Source of the DNA: Oligosphaera ethanolica
Lineage (GTDB): Bacteria; Verrucomicrobiota; Lentisphaeria; Oligosphaerales; Oligosphaeraceae
NCBI RefSeq assembly: GCF_030814695.1
Contig: NZ_JAUSVL010000001.1
Location: 3,446,227-3,510,226, forward strand
Direction of reading: 5' to 3'
DNA length: 64,000 nt
This document shows positions 45,737 through 54,409 of this stretch, piece after piece (the first letter of the stretch is position 1; every line of letters begins with the position of its first letter). The translations under genes were made by a program, and so were the position numbers. A model generated the notes under the pieces. That model was given only the letters and a program-made list of their open reading frames with translations, was not told the DNA's origin and did not search any database.

Positions 45737-47749
45737 TCAGAGCGTTTTGCCGGTGATGAAGTAGTAGATGGTGCCGACGACCATGGGTACGAATTGTGCG
45801 GCGAGGGTGCCGGCGATGAGGCCAATCATCATGGGTTTGCAGCGCTGGTACATTTTGCCGCCGCCGTATTTGGTGATCAGGAATTTGAGTAGGAAGCCGA
45901 TGCCGAAGGAGAAGGACATGCGCATGCCCTGATGGCCACCGAAGAAGACGAAGATGACGGGGTGCAATGGCCACCACGGGTATTTGAGGCGTCCGAAAGC
46001 AACGGCGAAGGTAATGAGGGCGGTGACGACGAAGGCGGCGAGGTGTTTTGGGCTTGGCGACATGGCGGCGAGGCGTTCGAAGCCCGTGCGGTTGGCGGCG
46101 ATTTCTTCCAAGCCCTGGGCTTTGAGTTTGATGACGGCTTCGACGGCGTTGGCGAAGGGGTAGATGGATGATGACCGTGGCCAGCCATAGAGTTGGGCGC
46201 CGCGGTCGTACTGCCAGTAAATGGTCGATGGCACGGAGATGACGATGGCCAGGACCATGACGACTAGTCCCCATTTGACGGTTTTATTGAGCTGGATTTG
46301 GTGGCCATCGGCGAGTTTCATGGCTTGGTTGAAGAAAGGCATGATGCACCATCCCGGTGCGGCCAGGAGCACGGTGGAGACCAGGAACATGATGACCAGA
46401 TTCTGCGGGCCGAGGGCGCCGGCGCCGAGGAAACCCCAGAGGATGACGCAGGGGTACACGTAGGTGCCGATTTCGAAGGCGCCGGTCTCGGCGAGCACGC
46501 GGCTGACGACGGCGAAGACCATGATGGCGATGAAGGTGTAAATGACACCGATGGACCAGTGCAGGCCGACGAGATGCAGCTGGAGGATGAAGAGAATGGT
46601 GCCTGCCAGAAAGAGGCGCATGCCGACGATAGCGAAATCGGGTATGGCCTCCCGGCTGCGGATGCCGACACTACGCTTGAGGGTGTTCCAGTAGAACTGC
46701 CGGCCGGTGTAGAGGATGATCATGAGAATGGCGAAATAGCCGCCGGCAAAGATGAAGGGCTCCAGCGCCATGGACATCATTTTGCTGGAGCGCACTTCGA
46801 TGCCGTAGGTGGCGAGGATGCCGGCGATGACGCAGTACAGCCAGGGCCCGAACCACATGGACAGGGACGCTTCTGACGGCAGGAAGTAGGCCAGGCCGAT
46901 GACAGTCATGATCAGCTGTGGTGAGAAGAGCATGCCGCCCTTGCCGTGGATGACGGTTGGGAAGAGCTTGATGGCGGGGGTGAAGTTAAGCCAGAATTTG
47001 ACCGGTATGAGCTCATTGGGGAACCAGCGACACAGGTAGTTGTTGAAGAGCAGGAGGAAGGAAAAGAGGAAGCCGATAAGGAAGAGGCGGTTGCGGAAAA
47101 TGGTTGAGAGCCGGCCCTGTGCGTCAGGTAGCAGCGAAGAGGCGAACTGGACAATGGGGTAGGGCAGTTGTTCGTGGTCGCACCACTGTCGGTGGAAGAC
47201 GGCGGCCAGGCCGACGACGGCGACGAGAAAGCAGAGGACCATCGGGCCCCAGAAGAGGAAGGTGCGGGTCCAGACGTCCCAGGGGATATCACGGAAGAAA
47301 TTGATATGGACATCGCCTTCGCCGAGCCCGGTGACGAAGCCGTTGAGGCCGACGTCGCCATTGGGGCCGGAGACATCGCAGAGCATCTGTTTGGGGGCGA
47401 GGGCGACGATGTCGTGGCTGCGCCAACTGGGTGTGGTGCGCAGGTCGTGGTGGGGGAACATGACGGTCGGCGAGAACATCTGGCCCAGGCTCCAGCCGGG
47501 AATGCCGCAGGCGATGAGGAAGAGCGCGAGGACGGCGGCGACTTCGCGGCCGTTGAGGGCCAGGCTCGTGCGCAGGCGGCGCAGCAGCGGGTTGATGAGC
47601 AGCACGTAGACGACCAGGCCGCCGTAGGCAACCGTTGGCAGCAGGGAGGATATCATCGCCCCGGGGCGGATGACGGCGTCATTGAAGTAGCACCATGCGC
47701 TCATGATGGCGGCGCTGACGATGCCGATGATCAGGCTGCGGACTGACAA
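45737..47749 (-). CDS. Polytopic membrane protein of the DUF6785/DUF6784 type
   Basis: About 670 residues with 12-14 hydrophobic segments spread over the whole length, and a conserved-looking DHEQLPYPIVQFASSLL loop reminiscent of OPT-like transporters (EQLPYP). Similar proteins are widespread in Planctomycetes and Lentisphaerae without a known substrate. TTG 47749 is chosen as start because AAAAGGGGG stands 5-6 bases upstream and the sequence then enters a membrane helix; an ATG at 47884 would overlap the previous gene and add an unlikely N-terminus. It follows the alpha/alpha-barrel protein by 115 bp and may transport a product made by that protein's set. Confidence 0.78.
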   Translation of the reverse strand: MSVRSLIIGIVSAAIMSAWCYFNDAVIRPGAMISSLLPTVAYGGLVVYVLLINPLLRRLRTSLALNGREVAAVLALFLIACGIPGWSLGQMFSPTVMFPHHDLRTTPSWRSHDIVALAPKQMLCDVSGPNGDVGLNGFVTGLGEGDVHINFFRDIPWDVWTRTFLFWGPMVLCFLVAVVGLAAVFHRQWCDHEQLPYPIVQFASSLLPDAQGRLSTIFRNRLFLIGFLFSFLLLFNNYLCRWFPNELIPVKFWLNFTPAIKLFPTVIHGKGGMLFSPQLIMTVIGLAYFLPSEASLSMWFGPWLYCVIAGILATYGIEVRSSKMMSMALEPFIFAGGYFAILMIILYTGRQFYWNTLKRSVGIRSREAIPDFAIVGMRLFLAGTILFILQLHLVGLHWSIGVIYTFIAIMVFAVVSRVLAETGAFEIGTYVYPCVILWGFLGAGALGPQNLVIMFLVSTVLLAAPGWCIMPFFNQAMKLADGHQIQLNKTVKWGLVVMVLAIVISVPSTIYWQYDRGAQLYGWPRSSSIYPFANAVEAVIKLKAQGLEEIAANRTGFERLAAMSPSPKHLAAFVVTALITFAVAFGRLKYPWWPLHPVIFVFFGGHQGMRMSFSFGIGFLLKFLITKYGGGKMYQRCKPMMIGLIAGTLAAQFVPMVVGTIYYFITGKTL

Positions 47750-47864
47750 TGTGACCCCCTTTTGTCCATCTTTGGAATGGGTGTTGGTTGGCTGGCTGGG
47801 CCGTGACGATAAAGCCGTGGGTGTGAAAATTGGCGACGCGGCGTTTTGGGGCGCGCGGTGTGGT

Positions 47865-49121
47865 TTATTCCTGATAGAAGGCATTGAGCATCATGAGCAT
47901 GGCGTGGACTTGGTGCTGAACGATATCAATGCGGACGACGCTGGAATCTCGGGAGCTGGTGATGCCGCCGAAGGCTTTTGGCGGCACGCGTTCGAGGGTG
48001 GACAGGTACGGGTTGTGTTGCATGAGCGGTCCGCCGTATTGCCAGCTGATGAGATTGGCCATGATGTCCTCGCAGTTGCGACGGATGCTGGTCATGGCGC
48101 TTTGGTCGTTGAGGGCTTTGGCGCAGTGCCAGGCGGCGATGAGGCCTTCGATGGCATAGCTGGTATTGCCCTGGCGCGACGCGAGCTGGTTCTCGTGCAG
48201 GAGCCACCAGGACAGGGCGATGGCGCTATGCCGGGCGAGGTCGGCGTGGGGTTCCCAGCCGGCCTGCTGGTATTCATTGCAGGCCATGCAGCCCCACTGG
48301 TAGAAGCCCTTGCTCAATTCGCGGTCGCCGCCGGGTTGCCAGCAGTCGAGCGTGTAGCGCTTGATGAGCTTGGGCAGGGCGTCGTTGATGCGGGGGATGA
48401 GCTCGGTCTTGCCCAGATAACGCGCGGCCTTGCAGTAAGCCAGGAGGCATTCGCCGTCATAGTAGGCGCTGGCGACGGGCTCGCGGTAGCCGGAAGGGAC
48501 GTCGTAGACGCGCGCCCAGGAACCGTCGGCCATCTCCATGCTGCGCAGGTAGTGCAGGTGGATGTCCAGCTGCAGACGGAAACGCTTGAGGACGTCTTCC
48601 GGGAGAAATTTTTCTTGGCCGGTAATGAAGTCGATGATACTGAGGCAGTAGAGTGCGACCATCCCGGTTGAGATGGTTTCGTCCTCGCCGTATACGGTTG
48701 CGGCTTCGCCGCTGGGCAGTGCTCGGGTTTGTTTGGCGAAGAAGTCGAGGCCGAGGATGACTGCTCGTCGGGTTGGTTCATTGAAGCGGTCACGATTAAG
48801 GCAAGCCAGTCCCCACAGGGCGCCAGCTTGGCGGACGGCGTTGTCGTCTTCGAAGACATCGCCGGTGCTGATATCGAGCGCGTAGGTGAAGTTCCCCTCG
48901 GTCTTTTGTTGATTGAGGTAGTAAGTTCTGGCGGCCTCAATGCTCTGGGTGACGATTTGTTTTGAGATTGGCGGTGGCTTCTGCAGGTCCAGCCAGGTTT
49001 GTTCGCTGCAGAATGGGCGGAGCTGTTCGATGAGGCTGGTGCTGGTTGTTGCCTGGTCATTGGCGTCGGCATTGCTGGCCAGCGTGACGGCCATGGCCAG
49101 AACGGCGATTATTTTGCGCAT
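47865..49121 (-). CDS. Exported alpha/alpha-toroid protein of unknown activity
   Basis: 418 residues with a signal peptide (RKIIAVLAMAVTLASNADA). The remainder is helical with repeated aromatic/glycine segments (GALWGLACLNRD, STGMVALYCLSIIDF, MADGSWARVYD, GFYQWGCMACNEYQ, GLIAAWHCAKAL) typical of six-hairpin or terpene-cyclase-like toroids, as in many polysaccharide-active enzymes. No catalytic residues can be assigned. Its first 13 bases overlap the end of the transglutaminase gene, so it belongs to the moxR operon. Confidence 0.78.
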   Translation of the reverse strand: MRKIIAVLAMAVTLASNADANDQATTSTSLIEQLRPFCSEQTWLDLQKPPPISKQIVTQSIEAARTYYLNQQKTEGNFTYALDISTGDVFEDDNAVRQAGALWGLACLNRDRFNEPTRRAVILGLDFFAKQTRALPSGEAATVYGEDETISTGMVALYCLSIIDFITGQEKFLPEDVLKRFRLQLDIHLHYLRSMEMADGSWARVYDVPSGYREPVASAYYDGECLLAYCKAARYLGKTELIPRINDALPKLIKRYTLDCWQPGGDRELSKGFYQWGCMACNEYQQAGWEPHADLARHSAIALSWWLLHENQLASRQGNTSYAIEGLIAAWHCAKALNDQSAMTSIRRNCEDIMANLISWQYGGPLMQHNPYLSTLERVPPKAFGGITSSRDSSVVRIDIVQHQVHAMLMMLNAFYQE

Positions 49122-51652
49122 CGTGGTCTCCGGTTCTGTGCCGCGAGGCGGATGAACGGTTTGATTTTGAGTTGAAAGCGGGCGGTGGCGGCGAGGACCT
49201 GTTCGGCGTGTTGGGGGTCGGGTTGCCGCGGGCTGTACCAGGTTTGGGCGGCAGCGGCAGCGACGGTCAAGTAGTCTTCGCTGAGATTATCGGCGTACTG
49301 GCTGATAAAGTCCGCGCGTTCGATGAGATCGACGGTCGGGGGGTGGGGGAACTGCGCCAGCGCGAGCAGGCGGCAGAGGAGCTCCTGGCAGGAGCTGATG
49401 AGCATGGCCGGCGGCTGGGGCTGCTTTTGGAGTCGGCGCCACAGGCGGTAGCAGGTGAAGATGTGCCAGCAGCGTTGCAGTTGGCGACGGATGTTCCGGC
49501 GGGACGACCACAGCCAGTGCAGCAGCGTCAGGGCGAAGGCGATGAGGAAGTAGTCCGAGAGGGTGAGTTGTTTGCATTTGGCAAGAATACCCTGGATGGC
49601 TACGAGCAGGCGTTCCCAGCCATGGCGGACGCTCTCCTTGAGCCGTCCCAGCTGGTCTTTGGTCATGGAGGCGATCTTGGCCTTGAGCAAGGCGATGGCG
49701 GCGGCGGCGATCTGTCGCGCGTCAGGCTCGACCGTGTTGTTTTCCATGGCGGCCTTGGTGTAAATGGACTCGTAAAGCTGGTCGGCCTTTTGTGCGGAGG
49801 CGGACTTGGTTGCGCTGCCGCCGTTGTCCTGTTGGCTGCTGTTTTGTGCGCGTTTGGGCGGTTCGGGTGGGCGGAAGCTCAGTTCGGGGGGGATGGCGCC
49901 CCATTCTTCGCCGAAGGGGTCGAGGAGGGGCTTGAGCAGGCTCATGGTATTTTCCATACGCAGTTCGCCCGGGGGGACGCCGTCGTAGGTCAGCCAGCCG
50001 TATGGTTCGATGAAGATCTGTGCCCAGGCGTGGGCGTGGTATTCATAGACTTCGAAGTAATTGGAGAGCAGGTTGTACTTGCCGGGCGAGAAGCCGGTGA
50101 CGAGGCGGGCGTGCAGGCCGGCGAGGCGGGCGAGGACCACCAGCGCCTGGGCGAAATGCTGGCAGTAGCCCTCGCGGCTTTCGAAGAGAAAGAAGTCGAC
50201 GATTTCGTGGTCTGGCGGTATGGGTGCCGGCTCGAGGGTGTAGCGGAAGTTATTGCGCAGATAATCGCGGAGGGTGTTGGCCTTATCCATGGGCGTGACG
50301 GCGTTTTCGGTGAGGTCGAGGGCGAGCTGGCGCAGGCGGTCGGACACGAGCCGTCGCGGCAGGGCGCGGTAGTTCCAGCCGAAGTTATGGGCGGGTTCCA
50401 GCCATGGGCGCGGGTCGGGACGCAGGTCTGGCAGCGGTACGTAGGACTGCACGCGGTAGTGCCAGGGCGGCGCCATGACGTTCTTGCTCTTGAGCACGAG
50501 GCTGACGGCGTCCGGCCGGTGCAGCATGGCGGCGATGGGGTTGCTGGCGCTGTTGATGGACTGGTCGCGGTATGCGGCCTGTTGCAGGCGGTGCGCGTAG
50601 GGCAGGCGCAGCGATACGGGTTTTTCGATGGCGATGGACTGGACGACTTCGGCGCTTTGCCGCGGTTCGTAGTTGTCAGCGCCGCCGTTGCCGCTGAGGA
50701 GAATGCGCGACTGGGTCCATTTTTCGCCATTGTAAGTGTCGTATATCTGCATGACCCAGTAGAGTTTGGCGGGGGTGTAGGCGCGGAAGACCAGGTCGCT
50801 GCCGATGGTCGCGCCCTTGCCGTTGCCGTCGCGGGCGTCGAAGGAGCGCAGGTCGCTGTTTTTGAGTTCAGCGAGGGACTTCTTCTCGGTCGGGGTGGGT
50901 TTTTTGGTGCCGTCGACTTCTTCCTTGGCCTTTGGGCTGTCGCTGAGCATATGGCGGATGGGCGCGGACCAGCGGCCCCACAATTCCGGGAAAAGGAGGT
51001 CCTGTTCGGAATGGAAAGATACGGGAATGATACCGCGGCTGCGGATACGCTTATTCTGGGGGAGCTGGGTGAGGAAGATGAATGCGAGGAGGAAGACGAA
51101 GAGAAAATGGCCGAAACGATAGAACCAGTTGCCGACGTGGTTTGGCATGTGCGGGATGTGGTGTTTGTTGCCCAGGTGAGTGAGCATGAGCGTGCGGGTC
51201 TGATAAAGAATGAGAATGGCCATGCCGATGGTGGCCAGGAAGCTCGGCAGGAAGATCGGCCGGCCGGGGGTGAGGCCGCCGTAGCCCGCCATGACAATGC
51301 AGATCAGCGCCATCAGCGAGTGTTCCTGGAGGACGCCGCCGAGGAACAGCGCCGCAGTGATGATGGCGCCGGTTTCGACGAGGGCGATGTCCGCCGTGGT
51401 CTGGGGCAGGCGGAAGTAAATCCAGGCGAAAGCGAGGGCGCCGATGATCAGCTGACAGACCTGGCGCAACCAGCCGGGGAACCAGCGGAAGGGAATGCGC
51501 GAGAGCAGCAGCAGGGGCAGGCCGGCGGCAAGGATGGCCACGGTGAGCTTGACGTGGCCCTTCTGCCAAAGACCGCAGGTCATGCCGACCAAGAACATGG
51601 CCAGGTAACTGATTTGCAGAAACCAGGTCAATTCATGTTGCTTGTTTTCCAT
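49109..51652 (-). CDS. TgpA-like transmembrane transglutaminase-domain protein
   Basis: 847 residues. About six membrane helices (10-200) are followed by an extracytoplasmic part with the transglutaminase core: Cys in REGYCQHFAQ (about 495), His in YHAHAWAQIF (about 540) and Asp in WLTYDGVPP (about 556). A further membrane helix (about 700) leads to a cytoplasmic tail. This is the TgpA/DUF3488 layout that accompanies MoxR and DUF58 proteins. Its enzymatic target is unknown; cell-wall or surface-protein processing is likely by analogy. ATG 51652 is 18 bp after the DUF58 stop. Confidence 0.9.
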   Translation of the reverse strand: MENKQHELTWFLQISYLAMFLVGMTCGLWQKGHVKLTVAILAAGLPLLLLSRIPFRWFPGWLRQVCQLIIGALAFAWIYFRLPQTTADIALVETGAIITAALFLGGVLQEHSLMALICIVMAGYGGLTPGRPIFLPSFLATIGMAILILYQTRTLMLTHLGNKHHIPHMPNHVGNWFYRFGHFLFVFLLAFIFLTQLPQNKRIRSRGIIPVSFHSEQDLLFPELWGRWSAPIRHMLSDSPKAKEEVDGTKKPTPTEKKSLAELKNSDLRSFDARDGNGKGATIGSDLVFRAYTPAKLYWVMQIYDTYNGEKWTQSRILLSGNGGADNYEPRQSAEVVQSIAIEKPVSLRLPYAHRLQQAAYRDQSINSASNPIAAMLHRPDAVSLVLKSKNVMAPPWHYRVQSYVPLPDLRPDPRPWLEPAHNFGWNYRALPRRLVSDRLRQLALDLTENAVTPMDKANTLRDYLRNNFRYTLEPAPIPPDHEIVDFFLFESREGYCQHFAQALVVLARLAGLHARLVTGFSPGKYNLLSNYFEVYEYHAHAWAQIFIEPYGWLTYDGVPPGELRMENTMSLLKPLLDPFGEEWGAIPPELSFRPPEPPKRAQNSSQQDNGGSATKSASAQKADQLYESIYTKAAMENNTVEPDARQIAAAAIALLKAKIASMTKDQLGRLKESVRHGWERLLVAIQGILAKCKQLTLSDYFLIAFALTLLHWLWSSRRNIRRQLQRCWHIFTCYRLWRRLQKQPQPPAMLISSCQELLCRLLALAQFPHPPTVDLIERADFISQYADNLSEDYLTVAAAAAQTWYSPRQPDPQHAEQVLAATARFQLKIKPFIRLAAQNRRPRCAK

Positions 51653-51670
51653 AGTGCGCTGCTTTATGCG

Positions 51671-52915
51671 TTAATTCGAGCTGCTGAAGGCCTGTTTGAT
51701 GCCCAAGGCCGGCTGGAGAAAGGTGGGCGTGAGAATGCCGCTGGGGGCCGCCGCTGCGGCGTTGCTGTCGGCGGCGGCGCGGCGTGCGGGCTTGGACTGT
51801 TTGGCGCCGGCGGGCTCGAAGTCTTTTTTGCGGGCGGTGAACCAGCGCAGGTCCATGCCCTGTTCCTGGAGGCTTTCGAGGGTGCTGCGCAGGGGCAGGT
51901 TGTCGCTGAGGCTGAGGGCGAAGATGACAGTGTTGCGGGGCAGGGCGCGGGCCCATTCGTCGATAATGTGCTGGACTTGCTGTTTGCCGGGTTGGAGAGT
52001 GGCCAAATCGTACATGACCTCAGCCTTGACTTCGGCGGCGAGTTTGGGTGTGACGAGGAGCGGCTTGCTGCCGCCGGCGGCGAAGGCGAAAGTACAGTAG
52101 AGGTCGGAGCAGTAGTGGCAGATGCTGGCGGCCGCGCGGATAAGGTATTCGAGGTTCGACCAGTCGCCGCCGCTGACGGCAAGTTCCTGGGCGTCGAGAA
52201 TGACGGCGACGGACATGACGGCGTTGCGTTCGAATTCCTTGACCATGAACTTGCCGTAGCGGGCGCTGCTGCGCCAGTGGATGTAGCGCATGCCATCGGT
52301 GTGGGTGTATTCGCGGACGCCGTAGAAATCCTGGCTGTTGCCGGCGGCGCTGAGGGGGGTGCCGGTGGCGGTATGGATGGCTTCGTTCTGGTGCAACAGC
52401 AGGTCCTGCAGCTGCTCGCTGGGGGGATAAACGACCAGCGCCGCCGGGAGTTTGAGGCGCCGCTCGCGGTAGAAGAGGCCGGCGGGATCGCCGCCACGGA
52501 GGATGATGTGGTTCAGCTTGAATTCGCCACGCTTTATCGCCAGGACTTTGCGGTCGAAGAGGCGGCTGCTCTTGGCCGCCATGGGCGGCAGGACGGCGTA
52601 GTGGCTCTTGTCGTTGGTGAAGGGCAGATTTTCGATGACAACGAGGGGCTGGCGGCGGCGCCAGCGGCTGTTTTCGATCTGCAGGGGCAGTGAGAGCATC
52701 TGGCCGACGCAGGCGTCGCTGGCGGGTGCGCGGCTGATGCGCAGGCCATGGAGGGAGAAGAGCGCGCAGCAGAAGCTGACCAGAGCCAGCGCCAGGGCAG
52801 CCCAGGCGAAGAGCAGGGCGAAGAGCGTGTGGTTGATCATGGCAACCAGCAGCCAGATCACGCCACCAATGCCGATCGCCCAGCCGCGTGGGGTTGGCCA
52901 TATCATGTGCAGCAC
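51671..52915 (-). CDS. DUF58 domain protein
   Basis: 414 residues. Two N-terminal membrane helices (about 10-55) precede a beta domain, then the DUF58 hallmark REYTHTDGMRYIHWRSSARYGK (19 residues of it from 231 on). A vWA-like fold with VAVILDAQEL follows and the last 40 residues are low complexity. GTG 52915 is chosen because AAGGAG is 8 bases upstream; an ATG 9 bp further in would be too far. DUF58 proteins work with MoxR ATPases, probably as clients or metal-dependent adaptors. It lies 99 bp below the FHA-MoxR gene. Confidence 0.9.
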   Translation of the reverse strand: MLHMIWPTPRGWAIGIGGVIWLLVAMINHTLFALLFAWAALALALVSFCCALFSLHGLRISRAPASDACVGQMLSLPLQIENSRWRRRQPLVVIENLPFTNDKSHYAVLPPMAAKSSRLFDRKVLAIKRGEFKLNHIILRGGDPAGLFYRERRLKLPAALVVYPPSEQLQDLLLHQNEAIHTATGTPLSAAGNSQDFYGVREYTHTDGMRYIHWRSSARYGKFMVKEFERNAVMSVAVILDAQELAVSGGDWSNLEYLIRAAASICHYCSDLYCTFAFAAGGSKPLLVTPKLAAEVKAEVMYDLATLQPGKQQVQHIIDEWARALPRNTVIFALSLSDNLPLRSTLESLQEQGMDLRWFTARKKDFEPAGAKQSKPARRAAADSNAAAAAPSGILTPTFLQPALGIKQAFSSSN

Positions 52916-53014
52916 AGTGAATTCTCCTTAAAGGCCTGAAAGGGTGCCGGGGGGCCGGCCTTGGGCAGCGGCGGCGATGGTGCGCCGGGGCGTGGCCGTT
53001 GCCGGCGGCGGTGT

Positions 53015-54337
53015 TCAGGCATCGACGTCGTGTTGCAGGCCACGGGCATTTTCCCAGCGGGCCAGCGGCAGATTTTCGAGGATGGCTTCCAGAACGTGGG
53101 TAGCCGAGGGCCATTCCGAGCGCGCCTGGAGTTTGAGTGGCAGGCGGTGGGCGAGGACGGCGGCGGCCAGTTCGCGGACATCGCGGGGGAGGACGTGGTC
53201 GCGGCCGTTGATGGCGGCGAGGGTTTGGCTGGCCCGCATCAGCGCCAGGGACGCGCGGGGGCTGCAGCCGTAGCTGAAGGCCGGGTGTTTGCGGGTTTCG
53301 TCAACGATGGTGACGATGTAGTCGCGGACGGGTTCGGAGACGAACACCGAGCGGATGAGCGCCTGGCAGTGCAGGATGTCCGACCCTTCCGCGACATGGG
53401 AGATGGTATTGAGGGGGTTGATTTCGGCCTGGCTGGCGAGGATGTCCTTTTCGATGCCGGTTTCGGGGTAGCCCATTTGCAGGCGCATGATGAAGCGGTC
53501 GAGCTGTGCTTCGGGCAGCGGGTAGGTGCCGTGGAAATCGACGGGGTTCTGGGTGGCGATGACGAAGAAGGGCTTGCGCAGGATGTGGGCGCTGCCGTCA
53601 ACGGTGACCATGGACTCGGCCATGCATTCGAGCAGGCTGGACTGCACCCGGGGCGTGCCGCGGTTGATTTCGTCGGCCAGAACGACGTTGGAAAAGATTG
53701 GGCCGGGCATGAAGACGAAGCGGCGGGTGCTTTCGTCATAGACGCTGACGCCGGTGACGTCGTTGGGAAGCATGTCGGGGGTGAACTGGATGCGTTTGAA
53801 GTCGGTGCGGATGGATTTGGCCAGGGCCTGGGCCAGCTTGGTTTTGCCGACGCCGGGGACGTCTTCGAGGAGGACGTGGCCATCGCTGATGAGGGCGATG
53901 AGCACTTTCATGATGACGTCGTCTTTGCCTTGGATGACCTGGGCCATGTTGGTTTTGATGGCCATGACCACGTCATTGACGAAGGCGAGTTTGCTGCTGC
54001 GCTGGTCCTGGCTGAGATCCAACTCGGTGTTGTCAGCGGCTTTGAGATCGGAGGCGGAATAGACCAGCAGCACTTCGTCAAGCTGGATATGGTCGAGATG
54101 CTTGAGTTGCACGGGGCTGGAGATGGGTTGGGCGTTGACGAAGGTGCCGTTGCGGCTATTCATGTCCTCCAGGGTGACCACGCCGTCCACATTCTGGATG
54201 CGGCAGTGCACGCGGGAAATGCCATTGTGGTCCAGGCGCAAGGCGACGTCGGGATTGCGGCCGATGAAGGACTCGCCCGGCGGGACGGTGAATTCGCCGG
54301 AGAGCTTGTAGCCTTCTTGGATAATGAGTTTTGGCAT
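53015..54337 (-). CDS. MoxR-family AAA+ ATPase with N-terminal FHA domain
   Basis: 440 residues. Residues 1-95 form an FHA domain with GRNPDVALRL, SRVHC and NSRNGTFVN, the phosphothreonine-binding elements. The MoxR AAA+ module follows: Walker A EDVPGVGKT (about 157-166), Walker B VVLADEINR (about 220-228), then ATQNPVDFHGTYPLPEAQLDRF and the sensor-2 region GCSPRAS. MoxR proteins are chaperone-like ATPases for secreted or membrane enzymes. FHA fusion implies control by Ser/Thr phosphorylation, but no kinase is in the window. It is the first gene of the moxR-DUF58-tgpA set, 72 bp from lysS. Confidence 0.92.
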   Translation of the reverse strand: MPKLIIQEGYKLSGEFTVPPGESFIGRNPDVALRLDHNGISRVHCRIQNVDGVVTLEDMNSRNGTFVNAQPISSPVQLKHLDHIQLDEVLLVYSASDLKAADNTELDLSQDQRSSKLAFVNDVVMAIKTNMAQVIQGKDDVIMKVLIALISDGHVLLEDVPGVGKTKLAQALAKSIRTDFKRIQFTPDMLPNDVTGVSVYDESTRRFVFMPGPIFSNVVLADEINRGTPRVQSSLLECMAESMVTVDGSAHILRKPFFVIATQNPVDFHGTYPLPEAQLDRFIMRLQMGYPETGIEKDILASQAEINPLNTISHVAEGSDILHCQALIRSVFVSEPVRDYIVTIVDETRKHPAFSYGCSPRASLALMRASQTLAAINGRDHVLPRDVRELAAAVLAHRLPLKLQARSEWPSATHVLEAILENLPLARWENARGLQHDVDA

Positions 54338-54409
54338 GGGGTGGTCCTGGTCTTCTGCTGATGGGATGGCCGCCGCCTGGTCGGCGGCGCATGGCGTTTT
54401 TGAGAACGG

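Noticed and set aside
47750..47884. N-terminal extension of the DUF6785-like protein from an ATG at 47884
   Set aside because: It would overlap the previous gene, lacks an SD and encodes a polar, unconserved-looking stretch; TTG 47749 has a strong SD.
49172..52693. Open frame of 1,173 codons on the plus strand
   Set aside because: It is wholly antisense to the transglutaminase and DUF58 genes, which have clear domains. Its composition (Gly/Ala/Asp/Glu/Val-rich, no motifs) is what the reverse of GC-rich coding DNA gives.
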